Assembly: GCF_902712855.1 (NCBI RefSeq)
Contig: NZ_LR743507.1
Location: 5,504,501-5,568,500, forward strand
Length of the DNA: 64,000 nucleotides
Reading direction: 5' to 3'
DNA from: Variovorax paradoxus
Lineage (GTDB): Bacteria; Pseudomonadota; Gammaproteobacteria; Burkholderiales; Burkholderiaceae_C
In this document: piece after piece, positions 1 through 7,442 of the stretch
Layout of the letters: every line of letters starts with the position of its first letter
Numbering within the stretch: the first letter of the stretch is position 1
Translations under genes and position numbers: made by a program
Notes under the pieces: model-generated
The model's input: only the letters and a program-made list of their open reading frames with translations
Told to the model about the DNA's origin: nothing
The model's database searches: none

Positions 1-423
1 GCGCCGCGCCAGCGGAATGCCGATCTGGATCAGGATGCGGCAGGCGCCCAGCATCGGGCCGACGAAGTAGCCCTGCATCGCGCGCGCGGCCGTCAGTTGC
101 ATCGAGCTGTCGCACAGCGCAGCAGCGATACCGCCCGCCGCGAAGGCGAACATGCAGATGGCCAGGTAGCGCCGGTAGCCCAGCCGCTCGATCCACGCAT
201 GCTGGTGCAGGATGCCGAGCACCGCGCCCAGCGCGTAGGCGCTGGAGGCCCACACCAGTTCGTCGGGCGAGGCGTTGACGCCGCCGGCAATGTAGCTCGC
301 GAAGAAGGCGAACAGCGCATTGTCGAAATAGTCGATGGCCGTGACGAGGCCGATCGCCCAGGGCAGCACCGCCGCCGCGGCATGGCTGCCGCGCGAGGGC
401 CACGCCAGGGCCGGCGTGTTCAT
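1..423 (-). CDS. MFS transporter, DHA2-like (N-terminal part; runs off window)
   Basis: The first 141 residues of a major facilitator superfamily permease are visible; the rest lies beyond base 1. Hydrophobic stretches at about residues 15-45, 55-75 and 85-110 look like the first membrane helices, and the segment RAMQGYFVGPMLG (about residues 119-131) resembles the conserved 'R..QG.g.Gp' motif after helix 4 in multidrug exporters of the EmrB/QacA type. The start ATG overlaps the stop of the upstream merR-type gene (ATGA), so the two are probably co-transcribed and translationally coupled. This suggests an efflux pump controlled by that regulator. The substrate cannot be told from this fragment. 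Confidence 0.8.
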   Translation of the reverse strand, partial: MNTPALAWPSRGSHAAAAVLPWAIGLVTAIDYFDNALFAFFASYIAGGVNASPDELVWASSAYALGAVLGILHQHAWIERLGYRRYLAICMFAFAAGGIAAALCDSSMQLTAARAMQGYFVGPMLGACRILIQIGIPLARR

Positions 424-902
424 GGTGCCGGCCGCTCCTTGCGGCGCTGCTCCAGCGCTTCTTCCACCGGCTCGCCGGCGAGGCGCCGCTCCACATAGTC
501 GAGGTCGCGTCGCAGCTGCACCTGCAATGCGGCGGCCTCCTTGAGTTCGCGCCGCACCTGCGCCACCCGCGCATCGAGCGTGCCGAGCTGCTCGGTCAGC
601 GTTTCGCGCAGGGCCTTGAGCGAGGCGTTCGACAGCCGCGGGCGGCCTCCGTCGGCCGGCAGCTCCGCCGGCTGTTGCAGCATGGCCGTGATGACCGGCA
701 GCGAGAATCCCAGCGAGCGCATGCGCAGCACGCGCGCCAGCCGGTCGAGATCGGCCTGCTCGTACAGCCGGTAGCCGCCCTCGCTGCGCACCGGCACCAC
801 GACGCCCAGCTCCTCGTAGTACTTGAGCGTGCGCGGCGTGACGCCGAGGCGGGCCGCGGCGTCGCGCACGGTGATGGTTCTTGCGGTGTTCGAGGCGGTC
901 AT
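420..902 (-). CDS. MerR family transcriptional regulator
   Basis: A 160-residue DNA-binding regulator. The N-terminal winged helix-turn-helix is clear (TVRDAAARLGVTPRTLKYYE, residues 11-30), followed by the family's GGYRLY wing and a long coiled-coil dimerisation helix at about residues 95-145. No cysteine cluster of the metal-sensing MerR subfamilies is present, so a small-molecule or redox-independent effector is more likely. A perfect 11-bp inverted repeat lies 20 bp upstream of its start and is the probable operator. The gene overlaps the downstream MFS transporter by four bases, pointing to an autoregulated regulator-pump operon. Confidence 0.92.
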   Translation of the reverse strand: MTASNTARTITVRDAAARLGVTPRTLKYYEELGVVVPVRSEGGYRLYEQADLDRLARVLRMRSLGFSLPVITAMLQQPAELPADGGRPRLSNASLKALRETLTEQLGTLDARVAQVRRELKEAAALQVQLRRDLDYVERRLAGEPVEEALEQRRKERPAP

Positions 903-921
903 GTCGGTTCCAGTCTAGCCA

Positions 922-945
922 AACCTGTACGTTCACGTACAGGTT
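922..945. promoter_or_regulatory. Probable MerR-type operator (perfect inverted repeat)
   Basis: The arms AACCTGTACGT and ACGTACAGGTT are exact reverse complements with a 2-bp centre, 20 bp upstream of the merR-type start and 46 bp upstream of the divergent dehydrogenase start. MerR-family regulators bind such symmetric sites between promoter boxes. A TTGACG hexamer overlaps the right arm on the plus strand, so the site could also affect the divergent gene. I could not place convincing -10 boxes. Confidence 0.75.
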
Positions 946-990
946 GACGCCTATCGCACCTGTCGCGGAATGGCTTTAAGCTGTCGCCCC

Positions 991-1899
991 ATGAGCAGCA
1001 TCAACACCCGCACCTACGAATCCGTCCCGGCGCAGCCCGTGGCTTTCCTCGGCCTCGGCGTCATGGGCGGCCCCATGGCCGGCCACATGGCCAAGGCCGG
1101 CCACACCGTCACGGTCTACAACCGCACGCCCGCGAAGGCACAGGACTGGGTCGCCGAGTTCGGCGCACCCGGGCGCCACGCCCCGACGCCGCGCGAGGCC
1201 GCGGCCGGCGCCGACATCGTGTTCTGCTGCGTCGGCAACGACGACGACCTGCGCTCCGTGGTGCTGGGCGACGACGGCGCCTTCGCCGGCATGAAGAAGG
1301 GCGCGGCCTTCGTCGACCACACCACCGCGTCGGCGGACGTGGCGCGCGAGCTGTCGAAGGCGGCGCAGGCGCTGGGCCTGCACTTCATCGACGCACCGGT
1401 GTCCGGTGGCCAGGCCGGCGCGCAGAACGGCGCTCTCACCGTGATGTGCGGCGGCGACGCGGCCGTGTTCGAGCGCATCAAGCCGGTGGCCATGGCGTTC
1501 TCGCGCGCAGTGACGCTGCTGGGCGACAGCGGCGCGGGCCAGTTGGCAAAGATGGTCAACCAGATCGCCATCGCGGGCCTGGTGCAGGGGCTGTCGGAAG
1601 CCGTGGCCTTCGGCCAGCGCGCCGGCCTCGACATGGAAGCGGTGCTCGGCGTCATCAGCAAGGGCGCCGCCCAGAGCTGGCAGATGGAAAACCGCGGCAA
1701 GACCATGATCGAGGGCAAGTTCGAGTTCGGCTTCGCGGTCGACTGGATGCGCAAGGACCTCGGCCTCGTGCTCGACGAAGCCAAGCGCAACGGCGCGCGC
1801 GTGCCGGTGACGGCGCTGGTCGACCAGTTCTATGCCGACGTGCAGCAGGCCGGCGGCAGGCGCTGGGACACCTCCAGTCTCATTACCCGATTGAAATAG
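991..1899 (+). CDS. NAD(P)-dependent beta-hydroxyacid dehydrogenase (3-hydroxyisobutyrate dehydrogenase family)
   Basis: About 302 residues. The N-terminal Rossmann motif is FLGLGVMGGPMAGHM with the following YNRT that usually marks NADP preference. The substrate-binding segment DAPVSGGQAGAQNG and the catalytic lysine in GQLAKMVNQ are present. Family members reduce or oxidise small beta-hydroxyacids such as 3-hydroxyisobutyrate, tartronate semialdehyde or glyoxylate; the substrate is not decided here. An in-frame ATG exists at 970, but 991 fits family N-termini better. It is divergent from the MerR gene and is followed by a repeat array, so it is probably monocistronic. Confidence 0.9.
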   Translation: MSSINTRTYESVPAQPVAFLGLGVMGGPMAGHMAKAGHTVTVYNRTPAKAQDWVAEFGAPGRHAPTPREAAAGADIVFCCVGNDDDLRSVVLGDDGAFAGMKKGAAFVDHTTASADVARELSKAAQALGLHFIDAPVSGGQAGAQNGALTVMCGGDAAVFERIKPVAMAFSRAVTLLGDSGAGQLAKMVNQIAIAGLVQGLSEAVAFGQRAGLDMEAVLGVISKGAAQSWQMENRGKTMIEGKFEFGFAVDWMRKDLGLVLDEAKRNGARVPVTALVDQFYADVQQAGGRRWDTSSLITRLK

Positions 1900-1904
1900 G
1901 CTCG

Positions 1905-2262
1905 CCCCCAGGATTCGCGCACTTCGTGTCGCTACTCCTTCCCCCTACCGGGGGCAACACCTAAGGCCCGGCGAAGCCGGTTCCTTGGTGTTCTGGCTCG
2001 GCCCCAGGATGCGCGCACTTCGTGTCGCTTCTTCTCCCCCCTGCCGTTGGCAACACCGGAGGCCCGGCAAAGCCGGTTCCTCGGTGTTTCTGGACTCGCC
2101 CCCAGGCTTCGCGCACTTCATGTCGCTTCTCCTTCCCCCTACCGGGGGCAACACCGGAGGCCCGGCGAAGCCGGTTCCTTGGTGTTTCTGGCTCGGCCCC
2201 AGGCTTCGCGCACTTCGTGTCGCTTCGCCTTCCCCTGCCGGGGGCAACACCTAAGGCCGGGT
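1905..2262 (+). repeat. Tandem array of a 97-bp repeat (family A), three full copies plus one partial
   Basis: Units start with CCCCAGG at 1905, 2002, 2100 and 2197, giving periods of 97, 98 and 97 bp; the fourth breaks off near 2262. Each unit carries the signature GCGCACTTCGTGTCGCT, a small CCCC/GGGG hairpin, CAACACC, and a second hairpin CCGGCGAAGCCGG. Units differ by scattered substitutions. Single related copies occur at about 17112, 20103, 36050 and 37215, the last two inverted. The open frames crossing the array are repeat-encoded and look like no protein family. Confidence 0.92.
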
Positions 2263-2286
2263 AGAGCGCTTCCGCGATGTTGAACG

Positions 2287-2313
2287 AAAAAAAAGCCCGC
2301 GACTGCGGGCTTT
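2287..2313 (-). terminator. Rho-independent terminator of the diaA-dolP unit
   Basis: Read on the minus strand, AAAGCCCGC and GCGGGCTTT pair across a 4-nt loop and are followed by a run of T. It sits 20 bp beyond the dolP stop. Confidence 0.85.
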
Positions 2314-2332
2314 CTTGATGGGGCGTCGGGGG

Positions 2333-3148
2333 TCAGCGAACGGGCGAGGTGGTCACGCCCGACGAGGGCTGCGTCGAGGTGGACCCCGGCGCGGGCAGTG
2401 GCTCCATCGGGGGCAGCGGCACGCGCGACGATGAAGAAGGCGAAGGCTGCGACGGGGAGGCGGAGGTCACGGGCGCCGGGCCCTGGCCGCCGCGCTGCGC
2501 GGCCGCCTGGTTGGCGGCCTGGGTGGCGGCGAGGTCGGCTTCGGACACGATCTCGACCACACGCACGACCTTCACCACGCCCGACACGCCGCGCGTGATC
2601 TCGGTCGCGCGGTCGGTCTCGCGCCGCGTGGCGATGCCCATGATGTAGACCACGCCGCGCTCGGTCACGACCTTGAAGGAGTTGGCGAAGATGTCCTTCG
2701 CGTCGAGCAGCGAGGCCTTGATCTTGCCGGTGATGTAGAGGTCGTTCGAACGGTCCTGGAAGGTGCTCGACGAGCCCACGGTCAGTTCGTTGACCACCGA
2801 GCGCACGTTGACGATGCGGCTCACCTCGTCCTCGACGCGGCGGCGGTCGGCGTCGCTGCCCACGGCACCGGTCAGCAGCACCTGGCGGTTGTAGCTGGTG
2901 ACGCTCACGTACATGTTGTCGTTGGCGATGTCGCGCACGCGGGCTGCGGCACGCAGCTCGATGCCCTGGTCGTCCAGCTGTGCGCCGGAGCTGCGGCGGT
3001 CGGTCGCGACCATGCCCACGCCGACCACGGCCGCGCCGCCGACGACGAGCGGCACGCAGGCAGAGAGGCCGGTGACCAGCGCGGCACCCAGCGTGAGTGC
3101 GATGGCGAAACGTTGGGTCGATGTCTTCGTCATGGTCGTCATGGTCAT
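2333..3148 (-). CDS. dolP: Outer-membrane BON-domain lipoprotein, DolP/YraP-like
   Basis: A lipoprotein of about 271 residues. A signal peptide ends in a lipobox (LVTGLSAC), so it should be lipidated and anchored in the outer membrane facing the periplasm. Two BON domains follow, roughly residues 45-115 and 120-190; the rest is a low-complexity Pro/Ser/Gln-rich tail absent from the E. coli protein. E. coli DolP supports outer-membrane integrity and lipoprotein quality control. The start at 3148 has an SD-like GGAAG upstream and overlaps the diaA stop (ATGA). The rsmI-yraN-diaA-dolP neighbourhood matches the enterobacterial yraL-yraP cluster except that yraM (lpoA) is missing and rsmI is divergent. 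Confidence 0.88.
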   Translation of the reverse strand: MTMTTMTKTSTQRFAIALTLGAALVTGLSACVPLVVGGAAVVGVGMVATDRRSSGAQLDDQGIELRAAARVRDIANDNMYVSVTSYNRQVLLTGAVGSDADRRRVEDEVSRIVNVRSVVNELTVGSSSTFQDRSNDLYITGKIKASLLDAKDIFANSFKVVTERGVVYIMGIATRRETDRATEITRGVSGVVKVVRVVEIVSEADLAATQAANQAAAQRGGQGPAPVTSASPSQPSPSSSSRVPLPPMEPLPAPGSTSTQPSSGVTTSPVR

Positions 3149-3789
3149 GGGGAAACTTCCTGTTCTCCGAGTAGCTGGGCATCCACGCCGTCGCACAGGC
3201 AATGCAGTGCGAGCTGGTGGATTTCATGGATGCGCGCCGCACGCTCGTGCGGCACGCTGATCTGGACGTCGGTCTCGCGCAGCGCGCGGCCGATGGCGCC
3301 GCCGGTGCCGCTGCTTCCCGCAACGCTCGCACCGGCCGGGCCGGAAACGGCATTGCCCAGCAGCGCGACGACCGTCATGTCGCGTTCGTGCGCGGCGGTC
3401 ACCGCGGCCAGCACCGCGGCCGACTGGCCGCTGGCGCTCAGTGCCAGCAGCACGTCGCCAGCCTGGCCCAGTGCGCGCACCTGGCGGGCGAAGCGGTCGG
3501 CATCGCCGGCGTTGCTGCTGTCGGCATCCGGGTCGGTGCTGTCTCCGGGCAGCGCGATGGCACCGAGCTCGGGCCGTTCGCGTTCGAAGCGGCCCACGAA
3601 CTGCGCGGCGAACTGCGCCGCCAACAGGCCCGACACGCCGGCGCCGCAGGCAAGCACCTTGCCGCCGCTGGTCACGCAGGCAAGGATGGCCTGCATCGCT
3701 TGGGAGATGGGTTTGCTGAGGACCGGTCCGGTCTGGTATTTGAGGTCGGCACTGTCGATGAAGTGCTGCTGAATCCGTTGCTCGAGCAT
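3145..3789 (-). CDS. diaA: SIS-domain protein, DiaA-like (DnaA initiator-associating / phosphoheptose isomerase family)
   Basis: About 214 residues forming one sugar-isomerase (SIS) domain. Visible marks are the N-terminal LEQRIQQHFIDSADLKYQ typical of DiaA, GGKVLACGAGVSG, and the LLALSASGQSAAV phosphosugar loop. E. coli DiaA binds DnaA and promotes timely replication initiation; the close paralogue GmhA makes heptose-7-phosphate for LPS. The position between yraN and dolP argues for DiaA. I chose the ATG at 3789 because family proteins start MLEQR; a TTG 33 bp upstream is possible. The stop overlaps the dolP start. Assignment as DiaA rather than GmhA rests on context. Confidence 0.82.
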   Translation of the reverse strand: MLEQRIQQHFIDSADLKYQTGPVLSKPISQAMQAILACVTSGGKVLACGAGVSGLLAAQFAAQFVGRFERERPELGAIALPGDSTDPDADSSNAGDADRFARQVRALGQAGDVLLALSASGQSAAVLAAVTAAHERDMTVVALLGNAVSGPAGASVAGSSGTGGAIGRALRETDVQISVPHERAARIHEIHQLALHCLCDGVDAQLLGEQEVSP

Positions 3790-3888
3790 GAGGCGGGATG
3801 ATAACTGGGGGTTGTGAAACAAGACGTGTGAGTTGTGGAGCCTCGCGAGAGGCTTCAGTTCCCTTGCACGGGCGCCGAGGAGGCGTTG

Positions 3889-4266
3889 TCAGTCCGCGTC
3901 GAACGCAGCCTGCATCCAGGTGATTTTCTCCTCGACCAGCACGACGTCGAAGCGGCATGGCGGCACGGTGCGCAACTGGCCGAGGTAGTGCCGCGCCGCG
4001 AACACGATGCGCCGGCGCTTCGCCGCGGTGATGCTGCCTCCCGCGCCGCCGTGCAGGCCGGTGCTGCGCTGGCGCACCTCGACGAACACGAGCGTGCCGC
4101 CGCCCGCACCCCGGGGATCGCGCATGATCAGGTCGATCTCGCCGCCGCCGCGCCCCGGCGTCCGATAATTGCGCGCCAGCGGCACGAGGCCGGCGTCCTG
4201 CAGATGCGCGAGCGCGGCATCTTCCGCCGCATCGCCGCGGCCCTTCGTGGTGGTGGTGGTCTTCAT
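3889..4266 (-). CDS. yraN: UPF0102 family protein YraN (nuclease-like fold)
   Basis: A 125-residue member of the YraN family, which has a restriction-endonuclease/Holliday-junction-resolvase-like fold. The conserved elements are GDAAEDAALAHL (residues 11-22), the catalytic-looking GGGEIDLIMRD, VFVEVRQR and KRRRIVFAARHYL, i.e. the E-x(n)-D-ExK arrangement with Gln/Arg in place of Lys. Its cellular role is not established. It is divergent from rsmI with overlapping 5' regions and about 100 bp upstream of diaA, in the same cluster. Confidence 0.88.
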   Translation of the reverse strand: MKTTTTTKGRGDAAEDAALAHLQDAGLVPLARNYRTPGRGGGEIDLIMRDPRGAGGGTLVFVEVRQRSTGLHGGAGGSITAAKRRRIVFAARHYLGQLRTVPPCRFDVVLVEEKITWMQAAFDAD

Positions 4267-4312
4267 GGCTCCCTGCCTGCAATCTTTTAGTTCGTTCTGT
4301 CGGAGAAACCTC

Positions 4313-5263
4313 TTGGCTTCACTCGCCCCTGCCTCCTTCGGCGCCGCCCTCGCGGCAGCGCACGACGCTGCGGGTGCGCAGCATTATCCGCAGGGCACCC
4401 TCTACATCGTGGCCACGCCGATCGGCAACCTGGCGGACATCACGCTGCGTGCGCTGCATGTGTTGCAGCTGGTCGACGCCATCGCCTGCGAGGACACGCG
4501 CCACACGCAGAGCCTGCTGCGCGCCTACGGCATCGACCGTCCCGGCGCTCGCCTGCTGGCGGTGCACCAGCACAACGAGGCCGAGGCCGCGCAGGGCGTG
4601 GTGGCGCGGCTCGCGCAGGGCGAGCGCATCGCCTACGTCAGCGATGCGGGCACGCCCGGCGTGAGCGACCCCGGCGCGCGGCTGGCCGCCGCAGTGCGTG
4701 CCGCCGGCCAGCGCGTGCTGCCGCTGCCGGGCGCCAGCGCCGTGACCACCTTGGTCGGTGCAGCCGGCCTGGTGGCCGACGGTGGCGACGGCAACGCGAG
4801 CAGCGCCTTCGTCTTCGCAGGCTTCCTGCCAAGCAAGGCCGGCGAGCGCGACACCGCCGTGCAAGCGCTGTCGCAGGAGCCGCGCGCCGTGGTGCTGCTC
4901 GAGGCACCGCACCGCATCGAGCAGCTGGCGCGCGCACTGGCCGTCCTCGGCGACCGTGCCGTCACCGTGGGCCGCGAGCTCACCAAGCAGTTCGAGGAGA
5001 TCGCCACCGTGGCCGCGAGCGCCCTGCCCGACTGGCTCGGTGCCGACCGCGACCGCACGCGCGGCGAATTCGCGCTGGTGCTGCATCCGGTCGCCGTGAG
5101 CGGCGACGGCGGCGCGGAGGGCGAGCGCGTGCTGCGCCTGCTGCTGGCCGAGTTGCCTGTGAAGACGGCCGTGAAGCTGGCCGCCGAGATCAGCGGTGCG
5201 CCGCGCAACACGCTGTACGACACCGCGCTGCGCATCCGCAACGGCACCGAGGAAGAAAGCTAG
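4313..5263 (+). CDS. rsmI: 16S rRNA (cytidine1402-2'-O)-methyltransferase RsmI
   Basis: About 316 residues. A tetrapyrrole-methylase-fold enzyme that methylates the ribose of C1402 in 16S rRNA using SAM. Family motifs are unmistakable: GTLYIVATPIGNLADITLRA at residues 29-48, ACEDTRHTQSLL, YVSDAGTPGVSDPG and the PLPGASAVTTL loop; the C-terminal KTAVKLAAEISG segment is also typical. No ATG is well placed: a TTG at 4313 has GGAG seven bases upstream and gives a normal N-terminus, while the ATG at 4265 would add 16 residues and has no clear ribosome-binding site. Confidence 0.93.
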   Translation: MASLAPASFGAALAAAHDAAGAQHYPQGTLYIVATPIGNLADITLRALHVLQLVDAIACEDTRHTQSLLRAYGIDRPGARLLAVHQHNEAEAAQGVVARLAQGERIAYVSDAGTPGVSDPGARLAAAVRAAGQRVLPLPGASAVTTLVGAAGLVADGGDGNASSAFVFAGFLPSKAGERDTAVQALSQEPRAVVLLEAPHRIEQLARALAVLGDRAVTVGRELTKQFEEIATVAASALPDWLGADRDRTRGEFALVLHPVAVSGDGGAEGERVLRLLLAELPVKTAVKLAAEISGAPRNTLYDTALRIRNGTEEES

Positions 5264-5398
5264 GGCCTGTCCACCCTGTTGCCGGCGTCGCGAAGGCCTG
5301 TCACGGCGGGCCGGTCAAGGCACGCGACGCTGCAGGTGCCCGTGCCCGTGCCCGTGCAAGGAGCGCAACACCGAACGGCCTGCCGTGTCAGGCCCTAG
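5260..5398. repeat. 139-bp segment bounded by a perfect 10-bp inverted repeat covering both stop codons
   Basis: CTAGGGCCTG (5260-5269) and CAGGCCCTAG (5389-5398) are exact reverse complements. The left arm contains the rsmI TAG and the right arm the kptA TAG, so the two convergent genes end inside mirrored sequence. The interior has a GTGCCC microrepeat near 5337-5356 and no reading frame of note. It may be a small inserted element or a long-range hairpin in read-through transcripts. Confidence 0.6.
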
Positions 5399-5931
5399 CC
5401 CGACAGGAACTCGGGCGGCACGGCGTCGGTCAGCCACACGCCGTTCTCCGCGCGATGGAATGCGTGGCCCCGCGCATGCATGCGGGCCGCGTCGACGCTG
5501 AGCACATGCGCCTTGCCATGGCGCCGTCCCACCTGGACCGCAGTGGCTTCGTCGGCGGACAGGTGCACGTGCTGGCGCGAGCCCGGCTTCAGCCCCTGTG
5601 CGCGGATCGCATCGAGAAAGCGCGTTGCCGTGCCGTGAAAGAGCACGGCGGGCGGCGCCACGGCTTCGAAGCTGCGACTGACCTGCGGCGTCGAATGCCC
5701 CTGCAGCGCGCGAATGCGCTGCCCGTCGGCCGACAGCTCATAGCGCTTCTTGGTTCCCGCATCGACCGCACGAAGCACGTCGGTCCGCGACAGGTCGCGC
5801 CCCGCGGCCAGCGCGCCCGCCACCAGCGCGTCGATGGCGGCCCATCCCTCTGCGTCGAGCTGCAGCCCGATGGATTCCGGCGCATGCCGCAGCACGTAGG
5901 CGATGAATTTGCTCGCGTCTTCGGGTGTCAT
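5395..5931 (-). CDS. kptA: RNA 2'-phosphotransferase (Tpt1/KptA family)
   Basis: 178 residues. Tpt1/KptA transfers the 2'-phosphate from an RNA splice junction to NAD+, giving ADP-ribose 1'',2''-cyclic phosphate. Recognisable are the N-terminal winged-helix segment with FIAYVLRHAPESIGL, KKRYELS, the FHGTA NAD-binding segment, HVHLSADEATAVQVGRRHG and the C-terminal GVWLTDAVPPEFL. The Arg-His-Arg-Arg set expected for catalysis appears intact. Bacterial KptA has no agreed physiological substrate, since bacteria lack the tRNA splicing route that creates 2'-phosphates. The start overlaps the lysR stop (ATGA), so it is the second gene of a lysR-kptA unit. Confidence 0.92.
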   Translation of the reverse strand: MTPEDASKFIAYVLRHAPESIGLQLDAEGWAAIDALVAGALAAGRDLSRTDVLRAVDAGTKKRYELSADGQRIRALQGHSTPQVSRSFEAVAPPAVLFHGTATRFLDAIRAQGLKPGSRQHVHLSADEATAVQVGRRHGKAHVLSVDAARMHARGHAFHRAENGVWLTDAVPPEFLSG

Positions 5932-6821
5932 GCGGTCTTCCAGTGGTCGGCGTGCGCCAGCAGTTCGTCCCACAGGCGCTGCACGTGCACGCTCCGTGGC
6001 CGGTCGTGGGCGTGGAACAGGTGGTATTCGAGCGGCGGGTAGCCCTGCAGCGGCACCGCCACCAGCCCCTTGGGAATGCGGCAGCAGGCATTGACCACCG
6101 CGAGGCCGAAACCCAGCTGGGCGAAGCGCAGCATCAGCTCCCAGCCGTTGGCCTCGAGCGAAGGCTGCCAAGGCACCGACTCGGCCTGCAGCAGCCTGCC
6201 GAGCATTTCGCGGTGCGGCCGGCCCACCGGGGGCACGATCAGCTGCGCGTCCCTCAGGTCGCGAAGCCTAACGTGCTTGCGCGATGCCAGCGCATGCGCG
6301 CGCGGCATCACCAGCACCTGCCCCACCACCGTGAGGCGCACCGCATGCAGGTCGGCCGGCACCGTTCCCAGCGGTGCGATGCCCAGTTGCGCCTGCCCTG
6401 CACGCACGGCCTGGATGGCCTCGTCGCGGTTGCGCGTGAGCAGCTGCAGGTGCGGCGATGCGCCCGGTCCCGAGAATTTCGACAGCGCCTTGCCCAGCAG
6501 GTAGAGGTAGGCGCCCTCGCCGGCGGCCAGCGTGGCGACCGGCTTGTCCTGCCCGTCGGCAAGCCCCTTCACGAAACGCTGGTTGAGCAGCAGCAGTTCG
6601 CGCGCATGCCGCGCCACCTGCTCGCCCGCGCTCGTGAGTTCGAGGGCGCTGCCCACGCGCACATACAGCCTGGCGTCGAGCTGCTCCGACAGCTTGCGCA
6701 CCTTGGCATGCAGCGCGGGCTGGCTGATGTGCAGCAGCCGCGCCGACTCGCTGAAGTTCAGCGTGTCGGCGAACACGGCGAACGACTGCAAGGCATCGAG
6801 GTTGGTGCGTGGAATTTCCAT
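5928..6821 (-). CDS. LysR family transcriptional regulator upstream of kptA
   Basis: 297 residues. N-terminal HTH: LDALQSFAVFADTLNFSESA and SQPALHAKVRKL (residues 8-45), then the LysR substrate-binding domain from about residue 90 onward. Residues 5928-5930 (TGA) overlap the kptA ATG, so the regulator is translationally linked to the RNA-repair gene rather than divergent from it. A palindrome touches its own start codon. The divergent HAD-like gene at 6927 is the other likely target. Its effector is unknown. Confidence 0.92.
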   Translation of the reverse strand: MEIPRTNLDALQSFAVFADTLNFSESARLLHISQPALHAKVRKLSEQLDARLYVRVGSALELTSAGEQVARHARELLLLNQRFVKGLADGQDKPVATLAAGEGAYLYLLGKALSKFSGPGASPHLQLLTRNRDEAIQAVRAGQAQLGIAPLGTVPADLHAVRLTVVGQVLVMPRAHALASRKHVRLRDLRDAQLIVPPVGRPHREMLGRLLQAESVPWQPSLEANGWELMLRFAQLGFGLAVVNACCRIPKGLVAVPLQGYPPLEYHLFHAHDRPRSVHVQRLWDELLAHADHWKTA

Positions 6822-6840
6822 CTATCCATTTTATGGATAG
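6822..6840. promoter_or_regulatory. Probable LysR-binding palindrome
   Basis: CTATCCAT-TTT-ATGGATAG: perfect 8-bp arms around a T3 centre, and it contains the T-N11-A core (T6825, A6837) typical of LysR boxes. It abuts the lysR start codon, so binding should repress lysR-kptA, and it lies 87 bp upstream of the HAD-like gene, a usual activation distance. Confidence 0.7.
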
Positions 6841-6926
6841 CACATTCAATATCAGTAGTTCCCGTGGATTGCCTTCGTTCCTACGATTGCGCTGCATCAA
6901 CACACAAGAAAGAAGAGGAACGAGAA

Positions 6927-7442
6927 ATGAAAAAAGAAAAGGCATCCATTCCACGCCTCGGCATCGACATCGGCCGCGTGCTCATCGCGGCCGAAGGCGC
7001 CGACGGTGCGGACACCGCCTTCATCGGCGGATCGCTGCAGGACGCGCTGGACACCCCGCCCTACGAAGGCATGTTCGACGCCGTGGCACCGCTGGTCGAA
7101 CGGTTCGAAGGCCGCGTCTGGCTGGTGTCGAAGTGCGGCCCGAGCGTGCAGGCCAAGAGCCGCGCCTGGCTGCGGCACCACGCCTTCTTCGAGCGCACAG
7201 GCATGGCGCCCGACAACCTGCGCTTCTGCCTGCAGCGTCCGCAGAAGGCGGACCATTGCCGCCAGCTGCACATCACGCACTTCATCGACGACCGCACCGA
7301 CGTGCTGCGCCATCTCGAAGGCATCGTGCCGCACCGGTACCTGTTCGGCCCGCAGCGAAAGCCGGTGACGGTCGAGGGCCTGGTGCTGCTGCCTGCGTGG
7401 AAGGACGCAGCCGCGCTGGTCGACCGGCGCGTCGGGGCCTAG
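6927..7442 (+). CDS. HAD-superfamily-like protein of unknown function
   Basis: 171 residues with a compact haloacid-dehalogenase core and no obvious cap domain. Motif I is GIDIGRVLI: Asp14 would be the nucleophile, but the second Asp of the phosphatase DxD is replaced by Gly, as in dehalogenase and epoxide-hydrolase-type members. Motif II is the Ser of WLVSKCG and motif IV the FIDDRTDVL acidic pair; a Lys in KADHCRQ may serve as motif III. A strong purine-rich leader (AGAAGAGGAACGAGAA) precedes the ATG. It is divergent from lysR-kptA across a LysR box and its stop overlaps the convergent GST stop. I do not recognise a named family. Confidence 0.8.
   Translation: MKKEKASIPRLGIDIGRVLIAAEGADGADTAFIGGSLQDALDTPPYEGMFDAVAPLVERFEGRVWLVSKCGPSVQAKSRAWLRHHAFFERTGMAPDNLRFCLQRPQKADHCRQLHITHFIDDRTDVLRHLEGIVPHRYLFGPQRKPVTVEGLVLLPAWKDAAALVDRRVGA

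Noticed and set aside
970..990. Dehydrogenase start at ATG 970
   Set aside because: Adds seven non-conserved residues and has no ribosome-binding site; ATG 991 fits the family.
1905..2262. CRISPR array
   Set aside because: 97-bp direct units without short spacers of regular length, units differ by substitutions, and no cas genes nearby.
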